From CADEFQ01 sp050185195 (GTDB lineage Bacteria > Pseudomonadota > Gammaproteobacteria > Steroidobacterales > Steroidobacteraceae): DNA of 64,000 nt. The notes below the pieces were generated by a model. The model ran no database searches and was not told the origin of the DNA. It worked only from the letters and a program-made list of their open reading frames with translations. Both the position numbers and the translations under genes were made by a program. The number at the start of each line of letters is the position of its first letter. Within the stretch, counting starts at the first letter, position 1. This document shows, in pieces, positions 35,001 through 41,893 of the stretch. The stretch spans positions 62,001-126,000 of the forward strand of contig JBFWZQ010000007.1 of the NCBI GenBank assembly GCA_050185195.1. Reading direction: 5' to 3'.

Positions 35001-35219
35001 CAGCTCGAGATCCGGCTGGCGAAGGCCCTCGGCGCGCTCGCCCGACGCACGGCAACGCGCAGTGGCCGACTGCGCGCGCTCGCCGCGGCGCTGCGCCAGC
35101 CGGCCGGGACCGACATGCACGAAGCGCTCGCGCGCATGGGCCTCGCCGCCCCGAAGGGCTGGCGCGAGCGGCTCGCGCGCCGGCTCGTGGCACTCGCCCT
35201 GCGGGACAGCCCTTCGTGA
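32052..35219 (+). CDS. Fusion: cytochrome b561 + YceI + acetyl-CoA hydrolase/transferase family
   Basis: A single 1055-codon open frame. Residues 1-175 are a four-helix cytochrome b561 with likely heme histidines (FFHWAIVV, LARHKSVG, IAHEAHEIL, LHLLAAL). A fifth helix (about 180-203) leads into a YceI domain (205-366; SDLFDVKKFPRASFEASHF). At residue 369 the frame passes directly into an acetyl-CoA hydrolase/transferase (VLGLPLGIGKP, HYLSANYTHVARDFLARGAN, GGTLQIGIGELGDALVYA, TEYGVADLR) that lacks about the first 35-40 residues usual for that family. b561-YceI fusions are known; adding a CoA enzyme would place it in the periplasm. An in-frame GTG at 33156 could start the last domain separately. 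In-frame deletion, real fusion and assembly error are all possible. Confidence 0.8.
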   Translation: MPIRNTLERWGSVAKFFHWAIVVLVVTQFVLAFIAEDLPLGMQKLAVLARHKSVGITILVLATLRLLWRAANRSPGMPAGMAGWEKLGARAAHALLYALLFAVPLAGWIMSSAKNFPVSWFGLFQLPDLVAPSEATFDIAHEAHEILAFTLGGVATLHLLAALKHHFINRDSVLRRMLPFARVPIVAGLLVAGGSGLGDALAAAPGAGTWTGSAASGRLEFRFRQAGAATSGAFGQFTVQLVTAADGIPTRLSVVVDTGSIDTQDKDRDSALRSSDLFDVKKFPRASFEASHFKRTAEGRYEGTGTLTIRDTAREVALPFTLAPTAGAAVGWRIAGDLPIKRLDYGVGQGEMRSTDFVDDAVTVSWSVVLGLPLGIGKPNLVANEFYRRAARDPTLRLTILTALSLARPRARNDLERRLLEPIVERVFADYPELDYVLAARAGTLPPNIEVIEFFFEPGAWLGVDEAQQHYLSANYTHVARDFLARGANVIAQLVAKRTVAGEAEYSLGSNPDVTVDLLPQIDAARAAGRDIVLIGAVHPRLPFMFGSACVDARHIDYLIDHPRYDYELYCPPNLPLRTVDHAIAMHASALVRDGGTLQIGIGELGDALVYALLLRHQQNGPWRAALEALGGSGPDTAPFRQGLYACSEMLVDQMLDLLRTGILRRHAYPSLPLMRLLAQGRIEERFDATVLEALVDAGVARHLDAATFDELRRCGVFRADTRYRDGQIRGPEGGWITADLGDAASRLAIATHCLGRELQGGVVAHAAFFLGPRGFYAKLRDMPERERRRIDMCGVGFVNQLYGADYELRCLQRRDARFVNTAMMVTLLGAAVSDTLEDGRVVSGVGGQYNFVSMAHALPGARAVMCLRATREKTGRVTSNIVWNYGQATVPRHLRDLVVTEYGVADLRSATDAETIARLLDIADSRFQPALLAQAQAAGKIARDYRIPAARQGNTPERLDRAFAGPRQAGLFSDYPFGTDLTQLEIRLAKALGALARRTATRSGRLRALAAALRQPAGTDMHEALARMGLAAPKGWRERLARRLVALALRDSPS

Positions 35220-36409
35220 CGGGCACGCGCGCGCCCGGTGAGCTCGGGCCGCGCGACCAGGGCCTGCGCTCGGGACTGCTGATGCTCGCCATGGCGGCCG
35301 TCGCGGTCCTGTGGGCCAACTCGCCGTGGGCGGAAGCCTATCGGCAACTCGCCGCGTTGCCGACGGCGCTGCGAATCGGCCCCGTCGGCATCGAAAAGCC
35401 GCTCGTGCTCTTCGTCAACGACGGCCTGATGGCGGTGTTCTTCCTGCTGGTCGGTGTCGAGGTCAAGCGCGAACTCGCGCATGGCTCGCTCGCGAGCCTG
35501 CGCCAGGCGCTGCTGCCGGCATTCGCGGCCGCCGGCGGCATGCTGGTGCCAGCGCTGATCTTCGTTGCGACAGTCGGCATTGCTTCGGGCGATGCCCTGG
35601 CGCTGCGCGGCTGGGCCATTCCCTGTGCCACCGATATCGCGTTCTCGCTCGTGGTGCTGAAGCTCGCCGCGCCGCGGGCGCCGCCCGCGCTGTTCGTATT
35701 CCTGACGGCGGTCGCGGTCATCGACGACCTGGGGTCGATCCTCATCATCGCGCTCTTCTACACCGAGAGCCTGTCGCCCCCGATGCTGCTCGCCGCGCTC
35801 GCGCCGCTCACCGCGCTCGTGCTGCTGAACCGCCTGCGCGTGGAGAACATCGCCCCCTACGTCATCGCCGGACTCGTGCTCTGGTTCTGCGTACTGAAGA
35901 GCGGTGTGCACGCGACCCTGGCGGGCGTGATCACGGCGTTCGCGCTGCCCGTTTCACGCCTGCGCCACGACAGCCCGGCGGATCGCGCGGAACACGCGCT
36001 CGATCCCTGGGTCAGCTTCGGCGTGCTGCCGCTCTTTGCCTTGCTGAATGCCGGCATCACGCTGGCGGGCACTTCGCCGCGGGAATGGCTCGGCCCGGTG
36101 CCGCTCGGGATTGGCGTCGGGCTCGTCGCGGGCAAGACGCTCGGCGTCACGCTCGGCACCTGGGTCGCCACGACGCTCGGCGGCGCGCGCTTGCCGCCGC
36201 AGGTAACGTGGCTCCGCATCCTCGCCGTGGCGATGCTCGCCGGCATCGGCTTCACGATGAGCATCTTCATCGCTTCGCTTGCCTACGAGAGTGCTGCGCC
36301 CAACCTGTTCAACGGCGCAAAGGTCGGCATCCTCTTCGGCTCGCTCGTCGCGGCGCTCGCCGGCGCCCTCACCTTGCGAACAGTGTCGAGGGATCGCGGA
36401 ACGCCTTGA
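35216..36409 (+). CDS. nhaA: Na+/H+ antiporter NhaA
   Basis: A 397-residue NhaA antiporter (E. coli 388) that exports Na+ in exchange for protons. Key features: VNDGLMAVFFLLVGVEVKRE near residue 70, the unwound-helix motif CATDIAFSLVVL, and the ion-binding aspartate pair in AVAVIDDLGSILIIALFYTE. The C-terminal half shows GVLPLFALLNAGITLAG and GKTLGVTLGTWVA, with a conserved lysine in the late helices. The start is GTG 35216, which overlaps the TGA of the upstream CoA-enzyme frame as GTGA. Its end overlaps the convergent VOC gene by 41 bases. Confidence 0.95.
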   Translation: MTGTRAPGELGPRDQGLRSGLLMLAMAAVAVLWANSPWAEAYRQLAALPTALRIGPVGIEKPLVLFVNDGLMAVFFLLVGVEVKRELAHGSLASLRQALLPAFAAAGGMLVPALIFVATVGIASGDALALRGWAIPCATDIAFSLVVLKLAAPRAPPALFVFLTAVAVIDDLGSILIIALFYTESLSPPMLLAALAPLTALVLLNRLRVENIAPYVIAGLVLWFCVLKSGVHATLAGVITAFALPVSRLRHDSPADRAEHALDPWVSFGVLPLFALLNAGITLAGTSPREWLGPVPLGIGVGLVAGKTLGVTLGTWVATTLGGARLPPQVTWLRILAVAMLAGIGFTMSIFIASLAYESAAPNLFNGAKVGILFGSLVAALAGALTLRTVSRDRGTP

Positions 36410-36791
36410 ACTCGAGCGCGTTGCCCGAGGGGTCGTGGAGGAACATGGTCGCCTGTTCGCCGACGCGGCCGCGAAAGCGGATACCGGGCTCGATCACGAA
36501 GCGCGTGCCGGCCGCGCGCAGCCGATCGGCGAGGGCCTCCCAGTCCGGCCACGCAAGCACCACGCCGAAATGCGGCACCGGCACGTCATGCCCGTCGACG
36601 GCATTGTGATGCGCGGGCTTCGCGCCCGCTGCGGGATCGAGATGCGCGACGAGCTGATGGCCGAAGAAATCGAAATCCACCCATTCGTCGGAGCTGCGCC
36701 CCTCGGCGCAACCGAACAACACACCGTAGAAAGCGCGCGCGGTGGCCAGGTCATGGACCGGAATCGCCAGGTGAAACGGCTGCAGGCTCAT
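36369..36791 (-). CDS. VOC family protein (glyoxalase/dioxygenase fold)
   Basis: A 140-residue single VOC module. It starts FHLAIPVHDLATARAFYGVL, has the middle VPVPHFGVVLAWPDWEALADRL, and ends FLHDPSGNALEFKAF; the His of FHLAI, the His of VPHFG and the Glu of LEFKAF are the usual metal ligands. This arrangement fits the branch of extradiol dioxygenase-like VOC proteins. ATG 36791 is chosen because beta-1 begins at the next residues; the frame extends to 36878 without homology. It overlaps the 3' end of nhaA by 41 bases and the end of a small upstream ORF by 41 bases. That ORF follows a Fur box, so iron control is possible. The substrate is unknown. Confidence 0.87.
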   Translation of the reverse strand: MSLQPFHLAIPVHDLATARAFYGVLFGCAEGRSSDEWVDFDFFGHQLVAHLDPAAGAKPAHHNAVDGHDVPVPHFGVVLAWPDWEALADRLRAAGTRFVIEPGIRFRGRVGEQATMFLHDPSGNALEFKAFRDPSTLFAR

Positions 36792-36978
36792 GCCCGCCAA
36801 TATAAGCGACTGCCATCGCGAGCAGCGCGCGGGCCAGGTCGTGGCGTTGTGCAGGCGGCAGATTGCCGAGCGCCCCACCGATGCGTTCGAGCACGAAGTC
36901 GAGGCGGGCGAGTTCGCAGCACGGCCCGTCGGCCAGCACTACGCGCGTGAACCGGGGGACCCCCACATCGACAGGCAT
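36751..36978 (-). CDS. Small hypothetical protein behind a Fur box
   Basis: A 75-residue ORF that matches no family I recognise. It has a Cys pair (ADGPCCELARLD) and an amphipathic helical middle (LARLDFVLERIGGAL, RHDLARALLAMAVAYIGG). No signal peptide or clear membrane segment is seen. A strong Fur box lies 9-28 bases upstream of its ATG, which argues for real expression, probably in iron limitation. It overlaps the following VOC gene by 41 bases in another frame. It could instead be a leader for that gene rather than a functional protein. Confidence 0.45.
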   Translation of the reverse strand: MPVDVGVPRFTRVVLADGPCCELARLDFVLERIGGALGNLPPAQRHDLARALLAMAVAYIGGHEPAAVSPGDSGP

Positions 36979-36987
36979 CCGTATATG

Positions 36988-37006
36988 CTAATGATTCTCA
37001 TTCGCC
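36988..37006 (-). promoter_or_regulatory. Fur box
   Basis: On the minus strand the sequence is GCGAATGAGAATCATTAGC, which matches the 19-base Fur consensus GATAATGATAATCATTATC at 15 of 19 positions, including the whole core AATCATTA. It lies between the stop of acs (37022) and the start of the 75-codon ORF (36978), so it most likely controls that ORF and the VOC gene after it. Known Fur sites of this type are repressed by Fe2+-Fur. The AT-rich box is striking in this high-GC region. Confidence 0.85.
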
Positions 37007-37021
37007 CGTCAAGTCATTGAA

Positions 37022-39220
37022 TCAACGGCGGACCCTGCGCCTGGCTTTGGCTTTTGCCTTGGCTTTCACCTTGGTTTTGGTCCCGGCCTTGACCCGACTA
37101 ACCGGCCGCTTCCGCGCGACAACGCGCTTCTTGCCCGTCGCCTTTTTCTTGCCCGCAGCCCGTCGCCCGCCGCCCGCCGCCTTCTTCTTGCCCGTGGCGC
37201 GCCGCGCACTGCCCGCCGCGCGCTTCTTGCCCGTAGCCCGTCGCCCGCCGCCCGCCGCCATCTCCACCCCGCGCAGCTGGTCGACGATCCCGGGGTTTTC
37301 GAGCGTCGAGATGTCCTGCGTGATCTCCTCGCCGCGCGCGATGGCGCGCAACAGGCGGCGCATGATCTTGCCGGAGCGGGTCTTCGGCAGGTTGTCTGCG
37401 AAACGGATGTCGTCGGGCCGCGCGATCGCGCCAAGCTGCTGCGTCACCCAGTCGCGCAACTCGGCGACGAACTTGCCGGTGTCGCCCGTGGGCCGCGGGC
37501 CGCGGCACACCACGAAGGCGAACACCGACTCGCCCTTGATCTCGTGCGGCCGGCCCACCACCGCCGCCTCCGCGACACGGGGGTGCGCGACGAGCGCCGA
37601 CTCGATCTCCATCGTGCCGAGCCGATGCCCCGCGACGTTCAGTACGTCGTCGATGCGCCCCATGATCCAGAAATAACCGTCGGCATCGCGGTGGGCGCTG
37701 TCGCCGGCGACATAGTAGCGATCCTTGAACTTCGCCCAGTACGTCGAGCGATAGCGCGCGTCGTCGCCCCAGATCGTGCGCAGCATGAACGGCCACGGCC
37801 GCTTGATCACGAGGTAGCCACCCGCATCGGGTCGCGTGACGGGGCGGCCGTCTTCATCGACGATGTCGGCCTCGATGCCGGGCAGCGGCTGCGTGCAGGA
37901 GCCGGGCTTGGTCGCCGTGACACCCGGCAGCGGGCTGATCATGGTGGCGCCCGTTTCCGTCTGCCACCACGTATCGACGATCGGGCAGCGCCCGCGCCCG
38001 ATCACGCGGTGATACCACATCCACGCCTCCGGGTTGATCGGCTCGCCCACCGTGCCGAGCAGGCGGATCTTCGACAGGTCATGACGCGCGGGGATTTCGT
38101 CGCCGAGCTTCATCAGCGCGCGGATCGCGGTCGGCGCCGTATAGAAGATCGTGACCCCGTGCTTCTCGCAGAGGCTCCAGAAACGCCCGCCATCGGGAAT
38201 CGTGGGCGCACCCTCGTACATCACGATCGTGGTGCCCGCGGCCAGCGGCCCGTAGGCGTTGTAGCTGTGGCCCGTGACCCAACCGACATCCGCCGTGCAC
38301 CAGAACACGTCGTCCTCGCGCAGGTCGAACACCCATTGCGTGGTGACCTTCGCACCGAGGAGAAAGCCCGCGCTCGAATGCTGGATGCCCTTCGGCTTGC
38401 CGGTCGACCCGGAGGTGTAGAGCAGGAAGAGCGGGTGCTCCGCATCGACCGGCACGGGATCGCACACGGGCGACTCACCTTCCACGATGTCGTGCCACCA
38501 CAGGTCGCGCCCCGGGCGCATCGCGACGGGCTGGCCGACGCGCCGGCAGACGATCACATGTTCGATCGAGGGACAGCCTGCGGCGAGCGCCTTGTCGGTC
38601 GCTTCCTTCAGCGCGATGACGTGGCCGCCACGATGGCCGCCGTCGGCGGTGATCACGAGCTTCGCGCCGGCATCCTCGATGCGATCCTTCAGCGCGACGG
38701 AGGAGAAGCCGCCGAACACCACCGAATGGATCGCGCCGAGGCGTGCGCAGGCGTGCATCGCGACGATCGACTCGGGAATGAGCGGCATGTAGATCACGAC
38801 GCGATCGCCGTGGCCGACGCCCAGGCGCTTCATCGCATTGGCGAGCCGGCACACCTCGGCATGCAATTCGCGATAGGACAGCCGCCGCGTATCCCCCGGC
38901 TCGCCTTCGAAGACCAGCGCCGTCTTGTGGCCGCGCGTCTCGAGGTGGCGATCGAGGCAGTTGACCGAGACATTGAGCTGCCCGTCGGCGAACCAGCGGT
39001 AGTGGGGCGCGCGCGAGGCATCCAGGGTCTGCGTGAACGGGCGGTCCCAGACGAGCTCGCTGCGGGCGAGGTCGGCCCAGAATGCAGCCGGATCGGCCGC
39101 AGCGCGCGCCCGCAGCGCCGCGAGATCGGCAGCCTTGACGCGGGCCCGCGCGGCGAAATCGGCGGGCGGTGCGAACTGGCGTTCCTCGGTGAGAACGGAC
39201 CGGATATTCTTGTCACTCAC
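37022..39220 (-). CDS. acs: Acetyl-CoA synthetase with a long Lys/Arg-rich C-terminal tail
   Basis: A 732-residue AMP-forming acetyl-CoA synthetase (acetate + ATP + CoA). The first 655 residues are a normal Acs (about 650): the phosphate loop LLYTSGSTGKPKGIQHS, WWQTETGATMISP, the hinge region YWIMGRIDDVLNVAGHRLG (here FWIMGRIDDVLN) and the catalytic, acetylation-controlled lysine in KTRSGKIMRRLLR. About 75 extra residues follow, 45% Lys or Arg, made of near-repeats such as RRATGKKRAAG, RRATGKKKAAG and RRAAGKKKATG and ending in KVKAKAKAKARRR. This resembles histone H1 or AlgP tails and is not part of the family. The likely start is GTG 39220 with GAGGGG upstream; ATG 39247 is an alternative. 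Confidence 0.93.
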   Translation of the reverse strand: MSDKNIRSVLTEERQFAPPADFAARARVKAADLAALRARAAADPAAFWADLARSELVWDRPFTQTLDASRAPHYRWFADGQLNVSVNCLDRHLETRGHKTALVFEGEPGDTRRLSYRELHAEVCRLANAMKRLGVGHGDRVVIYMPLIPESIVAMHACARLGAIHSVVFGGFSSVALKDRIEDAGAKLVITADGGHRGGHVIALKEATDKALAAGCPSIEHVIVCRRVGQPVAMRPGRDLWWHDIVEGESPVCDPVPVDAEHPLFLLYTSGSTGKPKGIQHSSAGFLLGAKVTTQWVFDLREDDVFWCTADVGWVTGHSYNAYGPLAAGTTIVMYEGAPTIPDGGRFWSLCEKHGVTIFYTAPTAIRALMKLGDEIPARHDLSKIRLLGTVGEPINPEAWMWYHRVIGRGRCPIVDTWWQTETGATMISPLPGVTATKPGSCTQPLPGIEADIVDEDGRPVTRPDAGGYLVIKRPWPFMLRTIWGDDARYRSTYWAKFKDRYYVAGDSAHRDADGYFWIMGRIDDVLNVAGHRLGTMEIESALVAHPRVAEAAVVGRPHEIKGESVFAFVVCRGPRPTGDTGKFVAELRDWVTQQLGAIARPDDIRFADNLPKTRSGKIMRRLLRAIARGEEITQDISTLENPGIVDQLRGVEMAAGGGRRATGKKRAAGSARRATGKKKAAGGGRRAAGKKKATGKKRVVARKRPVSRVKAGTKTKVKAKAKAKARRRVRR
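37132..37258. repeat. Minisatellite in the 3' end of acs
   Basis: Two copies (about 37147-37183 and 37221-37258) of a unit that reads CTTCTTGCCCG followed by four GCCCGNN heptamers and a GCC end, with a degenerate copy between them and CTTCTTGCCCG at the start. The heptamers resemble the intergenic ones at 644-683 and 41058-41078. The unit encodes the basic repeats of the Acs tail on the minus strand. Confidence 0.7.
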
Positions 39221-39325
39221 GGCGATACCCCTCGGTCGGTCGCCCATAGCGTAGCAACCCCCGGGGCGCAGCGCGCATCCAATGGTGGGATAGCCGTCCC
39301 CGCGGGCGTGCACAGGGAGAGAACC

Positions 39326-40087
39326 ATGCGGATCATCGGAGTACTGGCCCTCGTGGCGGTTGCCGCTGGCGCGGCTGCGGCCCGCGCCGACTGCGCCTTC
39401 AAGGCACAGCGGGAAGGATCGGCCGACCTCGCAGGCGTCGCGAAAGTGGTCGTCAACGCGGGCCTCGGCGGCCTCTCGATCGTCGCGAAGGCCGATGCGC
39501 AGCGGATCGTCGCCACGGGCAACGCCTGCGCTTCCACGCAGGCGCTGCTCGACGGGCTGCAGGTGGAAGTGCGCCGCGAAGGCGACGTCGTCCATATCGA
39601 CGCGGGCGCCCGCAAGGGCTCGACCGTCATGATCGGCAACGCCTACGCAAACCTCGCGGTCGGTATCGCCCTGCCGCCGAACCTGCCGCTCGAAGTGCGC
39701 GACTCGAGCGGCGACACTGAAATCCACGGCGTCGAAAGCCTCGTGCTCGACGACAGCTCGGGCGACATCCGGATCCGCGACGTCGGCAGCGCCGAGATCA
39801 AGGACAGCTCGGGCGACATCAGCGTGATCGGCGCGCGCGGCGATATCACGGTCACCTTCGATGGTTCCGGCGACATCAACATCGACAAAGTCGACGGCAA
39901 TGTCGAGGTCGGCAGCGACGGCTCCGGCGACATCCGCATCCGCGAGGTCAAGGGCAACGTCGTGATCGGCTCCGACGGCTCGGGCGACATCCTCGTCAAT
40001 GACGTCGGCGGCGATTTCACGCTCGGCAACGACGGCAGCGGCGAAGTCCGGACATCGAACATCGCCGGCAAGGTCAGCCTGCCATAG
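39326..40087 (+). CDS. Exported DUF4097-like protein with SGDI repeats
   Basis: A 253-residue exported protein. The signal peptide is MRIIGVLALVAVAAGAAAARA. The mature protein starts as a beta-sandwich-like region (VVVNAGLGGLSIVAK, VHIDAGARKG) and from about residue 125 contains at least six approximate 15-22-residue repeats built on SSGDI or GSGDI (DSSGDTEIHGV, DSSGDIRIRDV, DSSGDISVIG, GSGDINIDKV, GSGDIRIREV, GSGDILVNDV). This is the pattern of DUF4097 putative adhesins, expected to fold as a beta-solenoid. A GGGAGAG ribosome-binding site precedes ATG 39326. It is probably periplasmic or surface-exposed; function unknown. Its last 14 bases overlap the convergent exonuclease. Confidence 0.8.
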   Translation: MRIIGVLALVAVAAGAAAARADCAFKAQREGSADLAGVAKVVVNAGLGGLSIVAKADAQRIVATGNACASTQALLDGLQVEVRREGDVVHIDAGARKGSTVMIGNAYANLAVGIALPPNLPLEVRDSSGDTEIHGVESLVLDDSSGDIRIRDVGSAEIKDSSGDISVIGARGDITVTFDGSGDINIDKVDGNVEVGSDGSGDIRIREVKGNVVIGSDGSGDILVNDVGGDFTLGNDGSGEVRTSNIAGKVSLP

Positions 40088-40961
40088 CGGCGAGCCGCTC
40101 GGCCTGCCGGCGCAGCATCGGGCCGAAGCCGAGCCGGTCGAAGAACGTGGTGAGCGCCCCCATGTCGGGTGCGCGGGGACGCAGCGCCGCGTGGTCCACC
40201 TCGAGCGGCATGTCGCAGGCGATGGCCGTCAACTGTCGGGCGAGATACGCGGCGTCGCGGTGCTGCAGCAGTTTCTCGGGCAACTTCGCCGCTCCCCGGA
40301 TCGGTAGCGTGCGCGCCCGCTCGAGATCGGCGTACAGCGCGTCGAGCGAGGCGAACTCCCGCATGATCGCCGCCGCGGTTTTCGGCCCCACGCCCGGCAC
40401 GCCGGGGATGTTGTCGACGCTGTCGCCGGTGAGCGCGAGATAGTCGACGAAGCGCTCGGGGGCGCAACCGAAGCGCTCCGCGATCTCGTGGTACCGGAAG
40501 CGCTCGTTGGCCGCGTAGTCCCAGTAGACGTCGCCCTCGTGCACGAGCTGCGCCATGTCCTTGTCGCGCGTGACCACCGTGACCGGCAACCCCGCCGCAC
40601 GCCCGCGCGCGGCGAGCGTGCCGATGATGTCGTCGGCCTCGTACTCGTTGCTCGAGAAATGGCGGATGCCCGCGAACTCGCAGAACTCGCGGCAGCGCGC
40701 GAACTGCCACAGCAGGTCGGCCGGCGCCGGGTCGCGGTTGGCCTTGTACGCGGGATAGAGCCGGTTGCGAAACGAGGACGTGAGGCTCTCGTCGAAGGCA
40801 ACTGCGAGGTACTCGGGCTTCACCCGCTCGATCAGGTCGCCGAGGAATCGCGCGAAACCGAAGGTCGCATGGGTCGGGTTGCCTTCACCGTCCGCCATGT
40901 CGGGCGGCATCGAGTAGTAGGCGCGAAAGACGTAAACGGAAGCGTCGACGAGGAAAAGCAT
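40074..40961 (-). CDS. 5'-3' exonuclease (PolI N-terminal/FEN family)
   Basis: A 295-residue stand-alone FEN-type nuclease that cleaves 5' flaps or single strands with two Mg2+. Active-site acids are in MLFLVDASVYVFRAYYS (Asp6), AVAFDESL, NEYEADDIIGTLA, VVTRDKDMAQLV, and the H3TH DNA-binding motif LTGDSVDNIPGVPGVGPKTA carries the last two. The basic clamp residues are in PAYKANRD. It is longer than Xni/ExoIX (about 250) and the polymerase domain is absent. All catalytic acids seem present, unlike some degenerate paralogues, so it should be active. It is a likely helper in replication or repair alongside PolA elsewhere. Confidence 0.93.
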   Translation of the reverse strand: MLFLVDASVYVFRAYYSMPPDMADGEGNPTHATFGFARFLGDLIERVKPEYLAVAFDESLTSSFRNRLYPAYKANRDPAPADLLWQFARCREFCEFAGIRHFSSNEYEADDIIGTLAARGRAAGLPVTVVTRDKDMAQLVHEGDVYWDYAANERFRYHEIAERFGCAPERFVDYLALTGDSVDNIPGVPGVGPKTAAAIMREFASLDALYADLERARTLPIRGAAKLPEKLLQHRDAAYLARQLTAIACDMPLEVDHAALRPRAPDMGALTTFFDRLGFGPMLRRQAERLAAMAG

Positions 40962-41057
40962 GAATGGGGCCTCGGGGCGGTGGGCAACGAGCTTAGGGCC
41001 AGGAACGTCGCCCGGCTACGCCGCCCTGCCCAAGAGCATACATAGCCAGCGCCTCTG

Positions 41058-41078
41058 GCCCGTAGCCCGTAGCCCGTA
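41058..41078. repeat. Heptamer repeat (GCCCGTA)x3 plus adjacent small hairpin
   Basis: Three perfect tandem GCCCGTA units in the 135-base gap between the exonuclease and HNH genes, followed by GCGGGCAACCCGC (41079-41091), a stem of five base pairs with a three-base loop and no T-run. The rest of the gap holds no gene. The same heptamer family occurs at 644-683 and in the acs tail. Confidence 0.7.
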
Positions 41079-41096
41079 GCGGGCAACCCGCCGCCC

Positions 41097-41771
41097 CTAC
41101 GCCCTCAGCCGCTTGATCCGCTCATGCAGCGGCGAGTGGCGCGGGAAGTGCGCCAGCAGGTATTCCATCTGGTCCGCGAGCACGCGCCGGCCCTTCAGGA
41201 AGATGTACTCGGCGTAGGTCGGCGTGAACGGCACGGCCACCAGCTGCATGCGCGCCTGCTCGGGCGTGCGCGACGCCTTCAGGTTGTTGCAGCGGCGGCA
41301 GGCCGTGACCACGTTCGTCCAGATGTCCTTGCCGCCCTGGCTGAACGGCCGGATATGGTCGCGCGACAGCTCGCGGGTGGGAAACCGCTGCGCGCAGTAC
41401 AGGCACAGGAACGCGTCGCGACGAAACAGTGTCTGGTTGTTGAGCGGCGGCACGTAGTCGTGGCGCGTGTTGCCCGGATTGCCCGTGTGGCCGACCGTCG
41501 CGACGATGGAGTTCACGTCGAGGATGGTGCGCTCGCCGGTGCGCGCGTTCGTGCCACCGCACAGCCGGAAGATCGAGCGACCGCAGGTGTAGGCGACCTG
41601 CTCCTGGTGATAGAGCCGCGCCGCTTCCTTGTAGTCGATCCACTCGAGCGGCATGCCCGACACGTCGGTGCGAAGCACAAGCTGGGAGAGCGAGCTGCCT
41701 TGCGGGCTCGCGACGATGCGCAGATCGTGGAGGGAACCCCGATCCGCGCTGTCGAGATCGATGCCGTCCAT
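41097..41771 (-). CDS. HNH endonuclease
   Basis: A 224-residue protein with an HNH nuclease domain in its middle third: a zinc-binding CLYCAQRF pair, then ELSRDHIRPFSQGGKDIWTN (the H-N part) and NVVTACRRCNNLKASRTP with the second CxxC and final His-like position replaced by Asn-Leu-Lys. It is the common stand-alone bacterial HNH type of unknown physiological role, often annotated near DNA repair genes. N- and C-terminal extensions (MDGIDLDSADRGSLHD; FPRHSPLHERIKRLRA) have no clear domain. The upstream 122-base gap, shared with divergent pntAA, is AT-rich and likely holds both promoters. Confidence 0.9.
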   Translation of the reverse strand: MDGIDLDSADRGSLHDLRIVASPQGSSLSQLVLRTDVSGMPLEWIDYKEAARLYHQEQVAYTCGRSIFRLCGGTNARTGERTILDVNSIVATVGHTGNPGNTRHDYVPPLNNQTLFRRDAFLCLYCAQRFPTRELSRDHIRPFSQGGKDIWTNVVTACRRCNNLKASRTPEQARMQLVAVPFTPTYAEYIFLKGRRVLADQMEYLLAHFPRHSPLHERIKRLRA

Positions 41772-41893
41772 TGCATTGTTAGATTAGGCAGGTTTATGCA
41801 ACAATTCAACGCCGCAAGACACTAATTCTTCGGGATATTTCGCACAGCGTGGCCGATAACCCACGCTTTGCCCGCCACAGGGAGCCAAGGGAT

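Noticed and set aside
39720..40060. Regular repeats resembling a CRISPR or tandem DNA array
   Set aside because: The repetition is at the protein level (SGDI units) inside an open frame; the DNA copies differ and there are no unique spacers.
41079..41091. GCGGGCAACCCGC as an intrinsic terminator for the HNH gene
   Set aside because: The stem is only five base pairs and no T-run follows on either strand.
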